DNA from: CAZYAK01 sp964403335 | Lineage (GTDB): Bacteria > Patescibacteriota > Gracilibacteria > Peribacterales > Peribacteraceae | Reading direction: 5' to 3' | DNA length: 43,387 bases | NCBI GenBank assembly: GCA_964403335.1 | Contig: CAYOFI010000013.1 | Span: 1-43,387, forward strand | Part shown: in pieces, positions 33,417-41,981 of the stretch | Numbering within the stretch: the first letter of the stretch is position 1 | How the letters are laid out: each line of letters begins with the position of its first letter | Program-made: the position numbers and the translations under genes | Notes under the pieces: generated by a model | The model's database searches: none | Seen by the model: the letters and a program-made list of their open reading frames with translations, nothing else | Told to the model about the DNA's origin: nothing

Positions 33417-34655
33417 TTAACGGGGAGAAATTTCGACGTTCGATGTGGGTAAATCTATTTCCTCCGGGTCCGTGGAACCACGCTTCGGCGGACCCACGAC
33501 GGTGAATTTTTGTTTTTCATCGGCGGATTGCCCGGCAGGACCGATATCCAGAAGATAGACATCGCCGCGCGCATCCGTGCAGCGGACATATTCACCGTCC
33601 TTGCACTTGGTGAATGCGACGATTTTGCCTTTCGACGGAATATCCAGCGTGATGCGCGTCCCTGCGACCGGCTTTTTATCCATGAGATACTTCCATTTGG
33701 TTTCTGCACTGGCATTGGGGTTTTTCAGCGCGTGTAACGAACGATAATGCCACAACTTCCTGTTGTCCCACACGCGGTACCCCAAGGCGGCAATCGCCTC
33801 GAGTAATTGCGCTTCGATTTTTTTCACCTCGCTGCCGCGCCCCGTCGCATCCATTTCACGCAGCGTCTGCGCACCCGGCGTGGATTTTGTCCGGTACTCG
33901 GCACTTTTGAAGTACGTATTAAGACGTGTTTTCAACCGCGGTCCCCCGTTTTGATTATCCGTGAAGAGCCGATCGACTTCGCTGGGCTCGATGATGCCGT
34001 ACCGGGTGACCAAATCTTCCACAAGCGTCTCTTCATCCTGCAGCGCGCTCTTCACTTCCGGCGGGAAATCTTTGTATGAGGCATACGATTTTTCCGTAAT
34101 ACGCGACGCTTTCTCGATAGACTTCAGCAGTTTGGAGCGTTTGGGCGTGTTTTTCAGCGACAAACGCACGCCGCCTTCCTTAAACAATTTGCTGTTTTTG
34201 GAATATCGCTGCTGGATCAATTGCAATTCACCATCCTGGGATTCCAGCTTTGCCTTCGATTCTTCGGCAATGGCCTGCATCATTTGCCCTTCCGCAGTCC
34301 AATAGGCCTTGCGCGTCGCAGAGCTGATCATCCATCGGAACCATCCTGCCTGCAGTTCCGGGCATTTGGCCTGAATACGTTTCCGGGCTTCCTCCAACAT
34401 GGCTTGTTGTACTTTCCATCCACTGGTTTTCACCATGCCGGTCCATTTCAGCCAATCGGGCCATTCGGCATTGGATGCGCGCACGATGGAATCCAGCGCG
34501 CGCACTTGCTCATCACGGATGGTCACCGGAATTTTTGCTCCGGATTCCGCTTCCGCAGCAGCTTCATACGCACGCGTACGGTCTGTCTTCCCAAGCAAAC
34601 GACCTTCCTTGGCCGAATATCCCCGCCCAAAGCCGAAATCTTTGTATGTGTGCAT
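33417..34655 (-). CDS. Hypothetical protein, 412 aa
   Basis: ATG 34655 (MHTYKDFGFGRGYS) is chosen because the only upstream in-frame start, a GTG at 34673, lies inside the extended -10 TGATAGAAT. The N-terminal half is helical and Lys/Glu-rich with conserved-looking Trp residues (EWPDWLKWTGMVKTSGWKVQ). The C-terminal 100 residues look like a small beta-barrel (GTRITLDIPSKGKIVAFTKC). There is no signal or membrane segment. It is first in a two-gene unit with the coiled-coil gene. Function unknown. Confidence 0.77.
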   Translation of the reverse strand: MHTYKDFGFGRGYSAKEGRLLGKTDRTRAYEAAAEAESGAKIPVTIRDEQVRALDSIVRASNAEWPDWLKWTGMVKTSGWKVQQAMLEEARKRIQAKCPELQAGWFRWMISSATRKAYWTAEGQMMQAIAEESKAKLESQDGELQLIQQRYSKNSKLFKEGGVRLSLKNTPKRSKLLKSIEKASRITEKSYASYKDFPPEVKSALQDEETLVEDLVTRYGIIEPSEVDRLFTDNQNGGPRLKTRLNTYFKSAEYRTKSTPGAQTLREMDATGRGSEVKKIEAQLLEAIAALGYRVWDNRKLWHYRSLHALKNPNASAETKWKYLMDKKPVAGTRITLDIPSKGKIVAFTKCKDGEYVRCTDARGDVYLLDIGPAGQSADEKQKFTVVGPPKRGSTDPEEIDLPTSNVEISPR

Positions 34656-34663
34656 TTCCAGAT

Positions 34664-34692
34664 ATTCTATCACATTTTGAGCATCCCAACAA
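34664..34692 (-). promoter_or_regulatory. Promoter of the 412-aa gene
   Basis: TTGTTG (34692-34687), 17-nt spacer, extended -10 TGATAGAAT (hexamer 34669-34664), eight nucleotides to ATG 34655. Confidence 0.65.
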
Positions 34693-34727
34693 TGCTCTAG
34701 GGCATATTATGACAGAGTGGCAATTCC

Positions 34728-37523
34728 CTAAATTTGTCTTCTCTGAGCCAAAAAACGAACTACGTACTCCCGAAGGAACGTTCCACCGACCCCTCCGGAG
34801 AGTCCGGCCAGTGCAGCAAGCAAAAGAATGCGCAGAATGGATAATCCAGAGAGCGATGTGCTTGGACCTGGTTCATGGGTTTCTTGCCCCTGATTGATGA
34901 GTGACGCCAGCATCCTCGCCGCACCGCTCCCGGTCGACCGCGCTGAACTGGAGACGACCGTGCGGATTGCCGGTTTCACTCTCACGGTTTTCTTCGTCTC
35001 TTTCTTCGATGTTGCCTTCCCGGCCGATGCGGATTTTCCCGCGGTCAGCACGCAAACGTTTTCTTCGGCCTTCGTCACTACGGAAGTCGGGCACCACTCC
35101 CCTTCCACAATGGCAAACGATGATCCGCGCGCGAGTGATCCATAGGTGGCAGTGGAAATCTCCATGCCATCCTTTGTCATCAAGCGAACAGTATCGCCGG
35201 TATCATTCAACGTCACACCCGCTTCTTTGGCAGTCACGATAAGAAATCCATGTGCAGGAACAACGCGATCAATAAGCAATCGCGGTTTCGACTTCCCCGC
35301 ATCAATTACACCGATGCCATCGAGAGACAGGTCCGCATCTCCATCATTCCGCAGCTCAATCCATTCTTCGTCCCCAGTTGCGGGACGCGGGAAGATTTCG
35401 CTGAAACTAAGCCCCGTCATATCCGCATTCGACAAGATAAACTCATCTTGAACTACTTTTGTATTCAATAGATCGATCAAACGACCGTTTTTGTCATACA
35501 CATGCGCTAAAAATCCTTCTTTATTTTTAAATTTCGTATCAAATTCTAGTTCTATTTTTTCATTTTTCAGAAGGCTTAATAATAAATTATCTTTTTTTAG
35601 TATTTCATTTTTTGAACTCAAAAGTTGTACAAAATACTGTCCGACAAAAGGCGGAGCCGTCAGACGCACGAGAATGCCTCCTGTTCCGACACTGACAACG
35701 GTCGCACTCCAGCGTCGTTGATCATCCGGACGGAATGCATCTCCTTCATCGACATCGGACCAGAGGACTTTCGAAGCAACGTGACCTGACGGATCAAAAA
35801 GCGTCAGACTGCCGGAATCGTTGCGCAGAGTGACGCCGATATCCGCGGCTTTGATACTCAACAGACTGAGTGGCGGAATACTGGCTTCTCCGAGAGATTT
35901 CTTCGTTGTTGCCGTCGTCACCGTCCAGCCATGCAAGCTCATCGAAGATAATGTGGAATTAAACACTTCGATGCTCTCCCCTTCACGATCAACACCGATG
36001 GGATTGGGGGTGACGGCGTGGAGGGCGAGGCCGGTTGCGGTCGATGTGAAAGATATCGAAGACGTATGAGAAGCAGACGGTGATTCGGAAATCGAGGACT
36101 TCGACCCTTCGACTCGGCTCAGGGCAGGCGAAATCGAGGAAATCGAAGAGGTTGATTTAGGGAAAACTTCGATCGGCAGCGATAACTCACGAACGTCTCC
36201 GCATGTGCTCGTTGCTGTGATTTTCAGCATGTACGAGCCAGGATCGTCATAACTGTGACTGGGTGGATTACAACTGTCGCGCGTGTCGCCGTCTCCGAAT
36301 TCGGTGAGGCAATGTGATGGTGCTTTGGCGCCGGAAGGGACGACGACTTCAACGTTGATCGATGTTGACCCCACTCCCGTTGGACTGCCGGATTGGATGG
36401 AGAGGGTGGGGGTGAAAGGTGGGCAGGAGGAGGACGAAGAGGGAATAGACGAGTTAGACGGGATAGAGGCGATAGACGAGGAGGAAATCGAGGACGTCGA
36501 AGAAATCGAGGAAATCGAAGAGATGGAAGAATTTGGTGACGAAAATTGGGAGGAAATTTCTGAACTACTTATTTGTTCTTGTTCACTATAACTACTCGAA
36601 TTTTCCTGCATTTGTATGGGCTCCATAAAAATTTGTGTTCCTAAAGATTTATTCCCATTTTCTCCGAATGTCTGGAGAAAAATTGTTGTCGCAGAATCCG
36701 TGCGGATAGGACTGAGAATTGCTCCTGTTGCAGATGCCGGAAGCATCATGGCGCCTGTGCCGGAGGCGGAGTTCGACCATGTCAGAGCATACGACTGTGC
36801 TGAAGGTGTGATGGATCGGATCCACGAAAGACCAAGAGTCTGTAGCGGTGGATCTGCTGTCGCATGAATATCTGTGGGATCTTCGATGATCACTGCAGGT
36901 GGAGGTTCGACGTAGCCATTGCGATAGCCCGGGCTGCCATATATCGGCGCATCAACATCGAATCCGACGGATACCGCAGCCGTACGCCAGTTATCGGGCA
37001 CGTTGCCCGCAAGGGAATGGCTGATGCGTTCCATGGAGGCTTTCCATGCCGGAAGTGACGCATTGCTGCCGGCAAACGGTGCACCGACGCCGTCATCCAC
37101 TTCATCGATGATCGATCCCCCTTTGTCACGTAACCGAAGCAAGAGCTTTGTATTCGCCAAACTGATGCTGCCGGACTTCAGAAACGGCTCTTTCAGCAAG
37201 CGTGAATTGGCTGCATCCAGACGGCTGACAAGAAGGTAGCTGCCCGAGGAAATAACGCTGCCTGTCGCAAACTTCGCCAAGAGCGTTTCCGTGCCCGAAG
37301 AATTGATGCCTGTGAGCGTCCAACCGCCGATATTCATCGATCCGCTCCCTGCAGCCGCGATTTCGACCCATTCGTCGGATGCGGAGAGATCGCTCCCCGC
37401 CCAGGAGACTTCGCTGATATAAACATGAACACCGGTGGGTGCGGTCTGGCCAAGTGCAGACGCCGAGAGAAATGCTGCGGCCGCACAGCCCGTCAGAACG
37501 GCAAGGGAAAAGTGGATACGCAT
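34728..37523 (-). CDS. Secreted lamin-tail/PKD-domain protein with C-terminal anchor, 931 aa
   Basis: A signal peptide spans residues 1-25 (ending ASALGQ). Lamin-tail-like domain 1 (about 30-165) has VYISEVSWAG, DEWVEIAAAG and GGWTLTG. A fibronectin-like stretch (about 210-300) and a Ser/Ile linker (about 310-365) follow. A PKD domain (about 370-455) has LTEFGDGDTRDSC and HSYDDPGSYMLKI. Further lamin-tail-like domains lie at about 505-600 and 715-830 (FSEIFPRPATGDEEWIELRN). A membrane segment lies near 885-910, followed by a basic end. It is probably exported and anchored at the surface. Two kinds of DNA repeat are built into the coding frame: the Ser/Ile linker and the peptide ALSRVEGS at about residue 468. 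The start is the only ATG that gives a signal peptide; no clear promoter was found. Confidence 0.88.
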   Translation of the reverse strand: MRIHFSLAVLTGCAAAAFLSASALGQTAPTGVHVYISEVSWAGSDLSASDEWVEIAAAGSGSMNIGGWTLTGINSSGTETLLAKFATGSVISSGSYLLVSRLDAANSRLLKEPFLKSGSISLANTKLLLRLRDKGGSIIDEVDDGVGAPFAGSNASLPAWKASMERISHSLAGNVPDNWRTAAVSVGFDVDAPIYGSPGYRNGYVEPPPAVIIEDPTDIHATADPPLQTLGLSWIRSITPSAQSYALTWSNSASGTGAMMLPASATGAILSPIRTDSATTIFLQTFGENGNKSLGTQIFMEPIQMQENSSSYSEQEQISSSEISSQFSSPNSSISSISSISSTSSISSSSIASIPSNSSIPSSSSSCPPFTPTLSIQSGSPTGVGSTSINVEVVVPSGAKAPSHCLTEFGDGDTRDSCNPPSHSYDDPGSYMLKITATSTCGDVRELSLPIEVFPKSTSSISSISPALSRVEGSKSSISESPSASHTSSISFTSTATGLALHAVTPNPIGVDREGESIEVFNSTLSSMSLHGWTVTTATTKKSLGEASIPPLSLLSIKAADIGVTLRNDSGSLTLFDPSGHVASKVLWSDVDEGDAFRPDDQRRWSATVVSVGTGGILVRLTAPPFVGQYFVQLLSSKNEILKKDNLLLSLLKNEKIELEFDTKFKNKEGFLAHVYDKNGRLIDLLNTKVVQDEFILSNADMTGLSFSEIFPRPATGDEEWIELRNDGDADLSLDGIGVIDAGKSKPRLLIDRVVPAHGFLIVTAKEAGVTLNDTGDTVRLMTKDGMEISTATYGSLARGSSFAIVEGEWCPTSVVTKAEENVCVLTAGKSASAGKATSKKETKKTVRVKPAIRTVVSSSARSTGSGAARMLASLINQGQETHEPGPSTSLSGLSILRILLLAALAGLSGGVGGTFLREYVVRFLAQRRQI
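36105..36124. repeat. REP-like palindrome inside the lamin-tail gene
   Basis: CCCT (36105-36108), then TCGACTCGGCTC, then AGGG (36121-36124). Translated on the minus strand it gives PALSRVEGS. It belongs with the hairpin type seen at 15365-15460, judging by composition. Confidence 0.55.
36425..36535 (-). repeat. 9-nt repeat arrays encoding the Ser/Ile linker
   Basis: Coding-strand units TCTATCGCC, TCTATCCCG and TCTATTCCC (SIA, SIP) are the same 9-nt family as the intergenic arrays at 14673 and 16198. Next to them are TCGATTTCC-type 9-nt units encoding SIS. Confidence 0.75.
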
Positions 37524-37652
37524 AGCGCACTAGCATCCGGTTCAAAGGGCTCTAGACCCAGAGAATTTTGAGCTGTCGCCGGCAGCGGCACGCAGATTTT
37601 CTCTTTGTGTAGCGGATCTCAGACGTTCCATGTGACAGTGGAACGGGGGTGC

Positions 37653-37680
37653 TCGACAGGGGGGTCGGGGCGTGTACACT
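37653..37680 (+). promoter_or_regulatory. Candidate promoter of rny
   Basis: TCGACA (37653-37658), 16 nt, TACACT (37675-37680). The leader would be about 135 nt. The gap 37524-37822 also holds a short inverted repeat, CGTTCCA/TGGAACG (37624-37645); nothing else is seen in it. Confidence 0.4.
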
Positions 37681-37822
37681 TCTCTCGTATTCCATGCACT
37701 TCCTCCGCCTCCTCATTGGCTTTCTGCTCCCGAAAAACAACCGTTTCGCGTACCAACCGATTCTGAACCGTTCGCGTTTTTGGCCAAGAGGAAGGCAGGA
37801 ATAATCCCTGCCCCCACATTTT

Positions 37823-39379
37823 ATGAGTACCATCACCGTGATCCTTGCACTCTTGTGCGGCGGAGGCGTAGGCCTTGCTGCCGGTTTTGTTTTATTCTCG
37901 AAGGGAAAGAAAATCTCCCAAACCCTTCAATCCCAGATCAACGAGCAGGAACGCGCCCTGCAGCAGCTGCAAGGCAAACTCAATGAGGTCCGCGGCCAGA
38001 TCCGCGCGGCCGAAGCCGAGGCCAAGGTAGCGGCCAAAGAAATTCTGTCCGAGGCCAAGATCCACGCCAATGAAATCCAGTCCAAGGCGGAAAAGGAACT
38101 GGGCCGCATAGAAGAAAAGGAACGCGGCCTGGACCAGAAGGTCAAAGAGGTCGAACGCCAGAAGGAACGGCTCACGGGCATGGAGAAGGAGATCGAATCG
38201 ATGAAGACGGAGCTGTCGGACGCGTCGGCCAAGCACCGCGAGGCGCTGGAAAAGGTCGCCAAGCTCAGCCAGGACGAAGCGCAAAAGCTCCTGTACGCCG
38301 AAATCGAGAAGGAGTTCTCCTCCCACTTTGCCTCCCAGATCAAATTGAAGAAGGAGGAGATGGAACAGGAAATCGATGAACGCGCGAAAAATTTGATGTC
38401 GGAAGCCATGCAGCGCTACGCCTCCGAAGTCGCATCCGAGTCGACCGCGACCGTGGTGCAGCTCCCGAGCGACGACATCAAAGGAAAGATTATCGGAAAA
38501 GAAGGCCGCAATATCATCGCGTTTGAACAGGCGACGGGTGTGGACGTGATCATCGACGATACGCCAGGTGCCATCATCCTCTCCGGCTTCGACTTGGTCC
38601 GCCGCTATGTCGCCAAACTCGCGATGGAGAAATTGATTCAGGACGGCCGCATTCAGCCCGCCAGGATCGAGGAAGTGGTCGCCAAGGTGAAAGAGCAGGT
38701 CGGCAAAATGATGTTGGACTTTGGAAAGCGCGCGACGGAAGAGTTGGGCATCAGCGGCTACCCCGCAGATCTCTTGAAGATCATCGGACGCCTGCGCTTC
38801 CGCACCAGTTACGGTCAAAACGTCCTCAAGCACTCCGTGGAAATGGCCAACTTGGGGCGCATGATGGCCGAGGAAATCGGCGCGGATGTGAGCATTGTGG
38901 TGGAAGGCTGCTTGCTGCATGACCTTGGCAAAGCGCTCGATCACGAAGTCACGGGCACGCACGTGGAGATCGGCGTCGAGATCTGCAAGAGGTTCAAAGT
39001 CCGTCCGGAAGTCATCCACTGTGTGGCCGCGCATCACGAAGATATCCCGATGGCCACGCCCGAAGCGTTCATCGTCGCAGCAGCCGATGCGATCTCCGGT
39101 GCACGCCCAGGCGCTCGCCGCGAATCGATCGAAGAGTACTTCAAGCGTTTGCGCGCTTTGGAAGACCTGGCCAAGACCTTCGAGGGCGTCCACCGCGCGT
39201 TCGCCATCTCCGCAGGCCGCGAAGTCCGCGTGTTCGTGGATACCAAAAAGATCGACGACCTCACGCAGGAAAAACTGGCCAAGGACATCGCCAAGAAGAT
39301 CGAAGGCGAACTCACGTATCCGGGTGTGATTAAGGTCAATGTGATCCGGGAACGGAGGATCGAGGAGTTAGCAAAATAG
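37823..39379 (+). CDS. rny: Ribonuclease Y, 518 aa
   Basis: RNase Y is a membrane-bound endonuclease that starts mRNA decay. The N-terminal membrane segment spans 4-26, and a long charged coiled coil covers about 30-200. The KH domain has the RNA-binding loop GKIIGKEGRNI (about 220-230). The HD domain has HSVEMANLGRMM and the metal site LLHDLGKALDHE (His/Asp at about 365-366) plus AAHHEDI. The length and order are normal for the family. The gene ends in TAG and is followed by an intrinsic terminator. It stands alone between two secreted-protein genes. No Shine-Dalgarno sequence precedes the ATG. Confidence 0.97.
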   Translation: MSTITVILALLCGGGVGLAAGFVLFSKGKKISQTLQSQINEQERALQQLQGKLNEVRGQIRAAEAEAKVAAKEILSEAKIHANEIQSKAEKELGRIEEKERGLDQKVKEVERQKERLTGMEKEIESMKTELSDASAKHREALEKVAKLSQDEAQKLLYAEIEKEFSSHFASQIKLKKEEMEQEIDERAKNLMSEAMQRYASEVASESTATVVQLPSDDIKGKIIGKEGRNIIAFEQATGVDVIIDDTPGAIILSGFDLVRRYVAKLAMEKLIQDGRIQPARIEEVVAKVKEQVGKMMLDFGKRATEELGISGYPADLLKIIGRLRFRTSYGQNVLKHSVEMANLGRMMAEEIGADVSIVVEGCLLHDLGKALDHEVTGTHVEIGVEICKRFKVRPEVIHCVAAHHEDIPMATPEAFIVAAADAISGARPGARRESIEEYFKRLRALEDLAKTFEGVHRAFAISAGREVRVFVDTKKIDDLTQEKLAKDIAKKIEGELTYPGVIKVNVIRERRIEELAK

Positions 39380-39429
39380 CCTGTTTCCGGGGGCGACAAG
39401 GCTTTGCCCAGAACCATAGATCGACTTAT

Positions 39430-39454
39430 AAACCCGTCCGTAAGGCCGGGTTTT
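39430..39454 (+). terminator. Intrinsic terminator after rny
   Basis: AAACCCG (39430-39436) pairs with CGGGTTT (39447-39453); CC/GG extends the stem past one mismatch to a GTAA loop. TTTT ends it. Confidence 0.8.
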
Positions 39455-39481
39455 CTGTATCCCTTGCCGTTTTCTAGGTAA

Positions 39482-39509
39482 TTGACAAAACACCAATTTT
39501 ATATAGAAT
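39482..39509 (+). promoter_or_regulatory. Strong promoter of the 798-aa secreted protein
   Basis: Perfect TTGACA (39482-39487), 16-nt AT-rich spacer, TAGAAT (39504-39509) within TATAGAATAAT. The leader is about 18 nt, pyrimidine-rich and without a Shine-Dalgarno sequence. Confidence 0.8.
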
Positions 39510-39533
39510 AATACACTTTCTTTTCTTTATTCT

Positions 39534-41930
39534 ATGGCGTCCCTGTGTACGAGGTCGTTGGTGTTCCGTTCTGCCCTGGTGCTATGCGCCCTCCTGTGCA
39601 CACCGCTTGCTGCTGTCACAGCCGTGCAGGCCCAGAGCAAGGCTCTGGATGCGCAATTTGTGCGGATCAAATACCCGTCCAAAGCGGATGCAGGGGAAAA
39701 GATGAAATTTACCGTGGAGATGAAGAACACCGGACGAAACGCATGGACCAAGGATTTCTACCTGGGATCGTCATCCTCGGATAACACGCTGTTTGGTTTC
39801 CCGCGCGTGCGCCCTACAAAGAAGATCAATCCAGGTACGACCGCGAAGTTTACCTTTACCGGGAATGCGCCGTCGTCCGCAGGGTACTACACCCTGCAAT
39901 GGAGAATGTACGACAGTTCACGCAACAAATTCGGCAAATCCACCAAGTCCTACAACATCCGCGTGCGCAACAATTCGTCCAGCTCTAGTTCGAGTTCCAG
40001 TTACGGCTCCACGGATTTGGCCATGTCCATGACGGGACCGTCGACGGCAGAACAGAACGGCATCATCCGCTACACCGTGACAGTCCAAAATAACGGACCA
40101 TACAACGTCCAATCTTCTTTTCCGATACAGATGGCGGTGATCCCCGCGCTCACCTTCCGCGCGGACCAGTCCAGCAGCGGCTGTTCCCTGAACGGTCTGA
40201 TTGCAAAATGTGATGTGCCCACTTTGGCAGTCGGGCAAACGCACACGGTCACGATGGCTTTTGCGTTCGCCGGCACATGCAATAGCCAAGTGCAGGTGCA
40301 GTCGTTCGTGGGCAACATCCCCCAAGGCGAAACGAACTGGACGAACAACGTGAGTCAAAATGTGAACACGACCATCAGCTGCTCGCAGCAGCAGGCGAAC
40401 CTGTCGATTCAAGGTTCCGTGCAGGGATCCAGCGCCGTTCCGCAAACATTCGCCTACACGTTGCAGGTACAGAATGCCGGACCCTCTGCCGTTTCTGACG
40501 CACAAGTCCGCTTGAGCGTTCCGGACACCTTCACGCTGGTGACGTACACCTCCAATACGACCTGCCAAAAACAAGGAGGAGTTGTGACCTGTTCCGGAAT
40601 ACACCTTTCTGCAAACGTCACGCAGACCATCACCGTGGTTCTGCAATTGCCCACAACGGGATATGCCTGTAACGCCGCACTGTCGACCGTGGCGACGGTC
40701 ACGTCCTCGCTGCCCGACCCGAATGCTTCCAACAACACCAGCAACACGATGACGGCCAACGTGTACTGTCCGCCTGTCACCGCAACTCCGAACTTGTTCT
40801 CTGCCAAGGACATCACACCCATCCGCGCACGCCAGTTATTGGGCGGTCAACTGGGCGATGCCGTGCTGAGAGTGAACTTCCGCGCGCAACACGACTCTGT
40901 GGAAGTGACACACCTGCAACTGACGGGCACGCCTACAGATGCCGCAACCCCGGCGAATAACACCTTGCGCTCGGTGGATCGACTGCAGCTCTATAAGCCC
41001 GGCGAGACCGATCCGTTCGCAACGGCGACGGTGTCCGCATGCGCAGCGCAAACGGCCCCCGCCAATACCATGTGTGCGGACATCGCTGCCGGCAAATTCA
41101 TTGTGAACACCACTGCCGACCAAGTGCTGATCGTCCGTCCGATGATGAAGACCGATACGGACGGAGGGATCTCCGGAGACCAATTCACCATCGGCATCGG
41201 CACGCAGGCGAATGCCATCCGCGCCAAGTCTGTCGCCACCGGCGTCTTCCTGAATGCGAACGACGGCAACGGCACCGCCGCGGGCGAAGTGTTTGTGGGC
41301 ACCGCCACTCCTGCCGCGAACGTGGCAATGGTCAGTAGCAAGAACACCGTGGTCATGGCGAAGATCGCAAATATGATCAGCATCAACATGACTCCTAATG
41401 GAACTTCTCTGCCCACAGGCCCCGTGGAAATGGGTAGACTGCGCTTTACCGCTGCATCTCATATAAACGCTCTTAACGGGCTGAATACCATCGTACTGAA
41501 AAAGATCATGTTCAATGTGGAAGTGCAGAATGCGGAGATCGACACGTCGAACTTGCGCGCGAACTTGTATACAGCGGCAACCCAGCAATTTACGTGCCGC
41601 GCTCTCAATACGCAGGGGCAAGTGATTACCGGCCTGACGCAGCAATCGTTTTTGATGGAATGTACGGCTCCGGCGAACGTCAATGCATTCAGTCAGGGCA
41701 CAAGCAGTGACATGAACGTGGAAGTGTTTGTGAATCAACCAAAAATCGCCGCTGCCAATCCTGTAAAAGTGCAAATATCACTCCAGAACTTTTCTGATTC
41801 CACACTGAACAGCAATTTCGGAGTGAACGGAAGTCATATCGAATGGATGGATACCGACGCAGGCTCATCGAAGTCGTATCAATGGCTTGAGCATGCCGAA
41901 ACAATTCTCTTAGGCACGCTCTTCAATTAA
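39534..41930 (+). CDS. Secreted surface protein with NBR1-like and DUF11-type Ig domains, 798 aa
   Basis: A signal peptide spans 1-34 (ending AVQAQ). An Ig-like domain of NBR1/FW type (about 38-145) has KNTGRNAWTKDFYLG and SAGYYTLQWRMYD. A Ser linker is followed by two DUF11-type domains (about 160-285 and 287-420), each starting with DLAMS or ANLSI and containing VQN.GP. A large C-terminal beta domain (about 425-798) contains ARQLLGGQLGDAVLRVNF. There is no C-terminal membrane anchor. A consensus promoter and terminators on both sides point to a highly expressed single gene, so a surface-layer or major surface protein is a reasonable guess. This is not proven by the sequence. Confidence 0.88.
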   Translation: MASLCTRSLVFRSALVLCALLCTPLAAVTAVQAQSKALDAQFVRIKYPSKADAGEKMKFTVEMKNTGRNAWTKDFYLGSSSSDNTLFGFPRVRPTKKINPGTTAKFTFTGNAPSSAGYYTLQWRMYDSSRNKFGKSTKSYNIRVRNNSSSSSSSSSYGSTDLAMSMTGPSTAEQNGIIRYTVTVQNNGPYNVQSSFPIQMAVIPALTFRADQSSSGCSLNGLIAKCDVPTLAVGQTHTVTMAFAFAGTCNSQVQVQSFVGNIPQGETNWTNNVSQNVNTTISCSQQQANLSIQGSVQGSSAVPQTFAYTLQVQNAGPSAVSDAQVRLSVPDTFTLVTYTSNTTCQKQGGVVTCSGIHLSANVTQTITVVLQLPTTGYACNAALSTVATVTSSLPDPNASNNTSNTMTANVYCPPVTATPNLFSAKDITPIRARQLLGGQLGDAVLRVNFRAQHDSVEVTHLQLTGTPTDAATPANNTLRSVDRLQLYKPGETDPFATATVSACAAQTAPANTMCADIAAGKFIVNTTADQVLIVRPMMKTDTDGGISGDQFTIGIGTQANAIRAKSVATGVFLNANDGNGTAAGEVFVGTATPAANVAMVSSKNTVVMAKIANMISINMTPNGTSLPTGPVEMGRLRFTAASHINALNGLNTIVLKKIMFNVEVQNAEIDTSNLRANLYTAATQQFTCRALNTQGQVITGLTQQSFLMECTAPANVNAFSQGTSSDMNVEVFVNQPKIAAANPVKVQISLQNFSDSTLNSNFGVNGSHIEWMDTDAGSSKSYQWLEHAETILLGTLFN

Positions 41931-41950
41931 CATTCGCTTTTCTCATCGCC

Positions 41951-41976
41951 AAGCCCGGTCTTCCCACCGGGCTTTT
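41951..41976. terminator. Intrinsic terminator between convergent genes
   Basis: AAGCCCGGT (41951-41959), six-nt loop, ACCGGGCTT (41966-41974), followed by TT. It serves the plus-strand surface gene. On the minus strand it follows the mutY stop and can also act there. Confidence 0.85.
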
Positions 41977-41981
41977 GTGCA

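Noticed and set aside
37552..37836. Possible small minus-strand gene before rny
   Set aside because: Its product is low-complexity and basic with no promoter; it covers the likely rny promoter region.
37892..39193. Minus-strand open frame of 433 codons
   Set aside because: It is opposite rny, which is certain.
40836..41774. Minus-strand open frame of 312 codons
   Set aside because: It is antisense to the 798-aa secreted protein, which has a promoter, signal peptide and domains.
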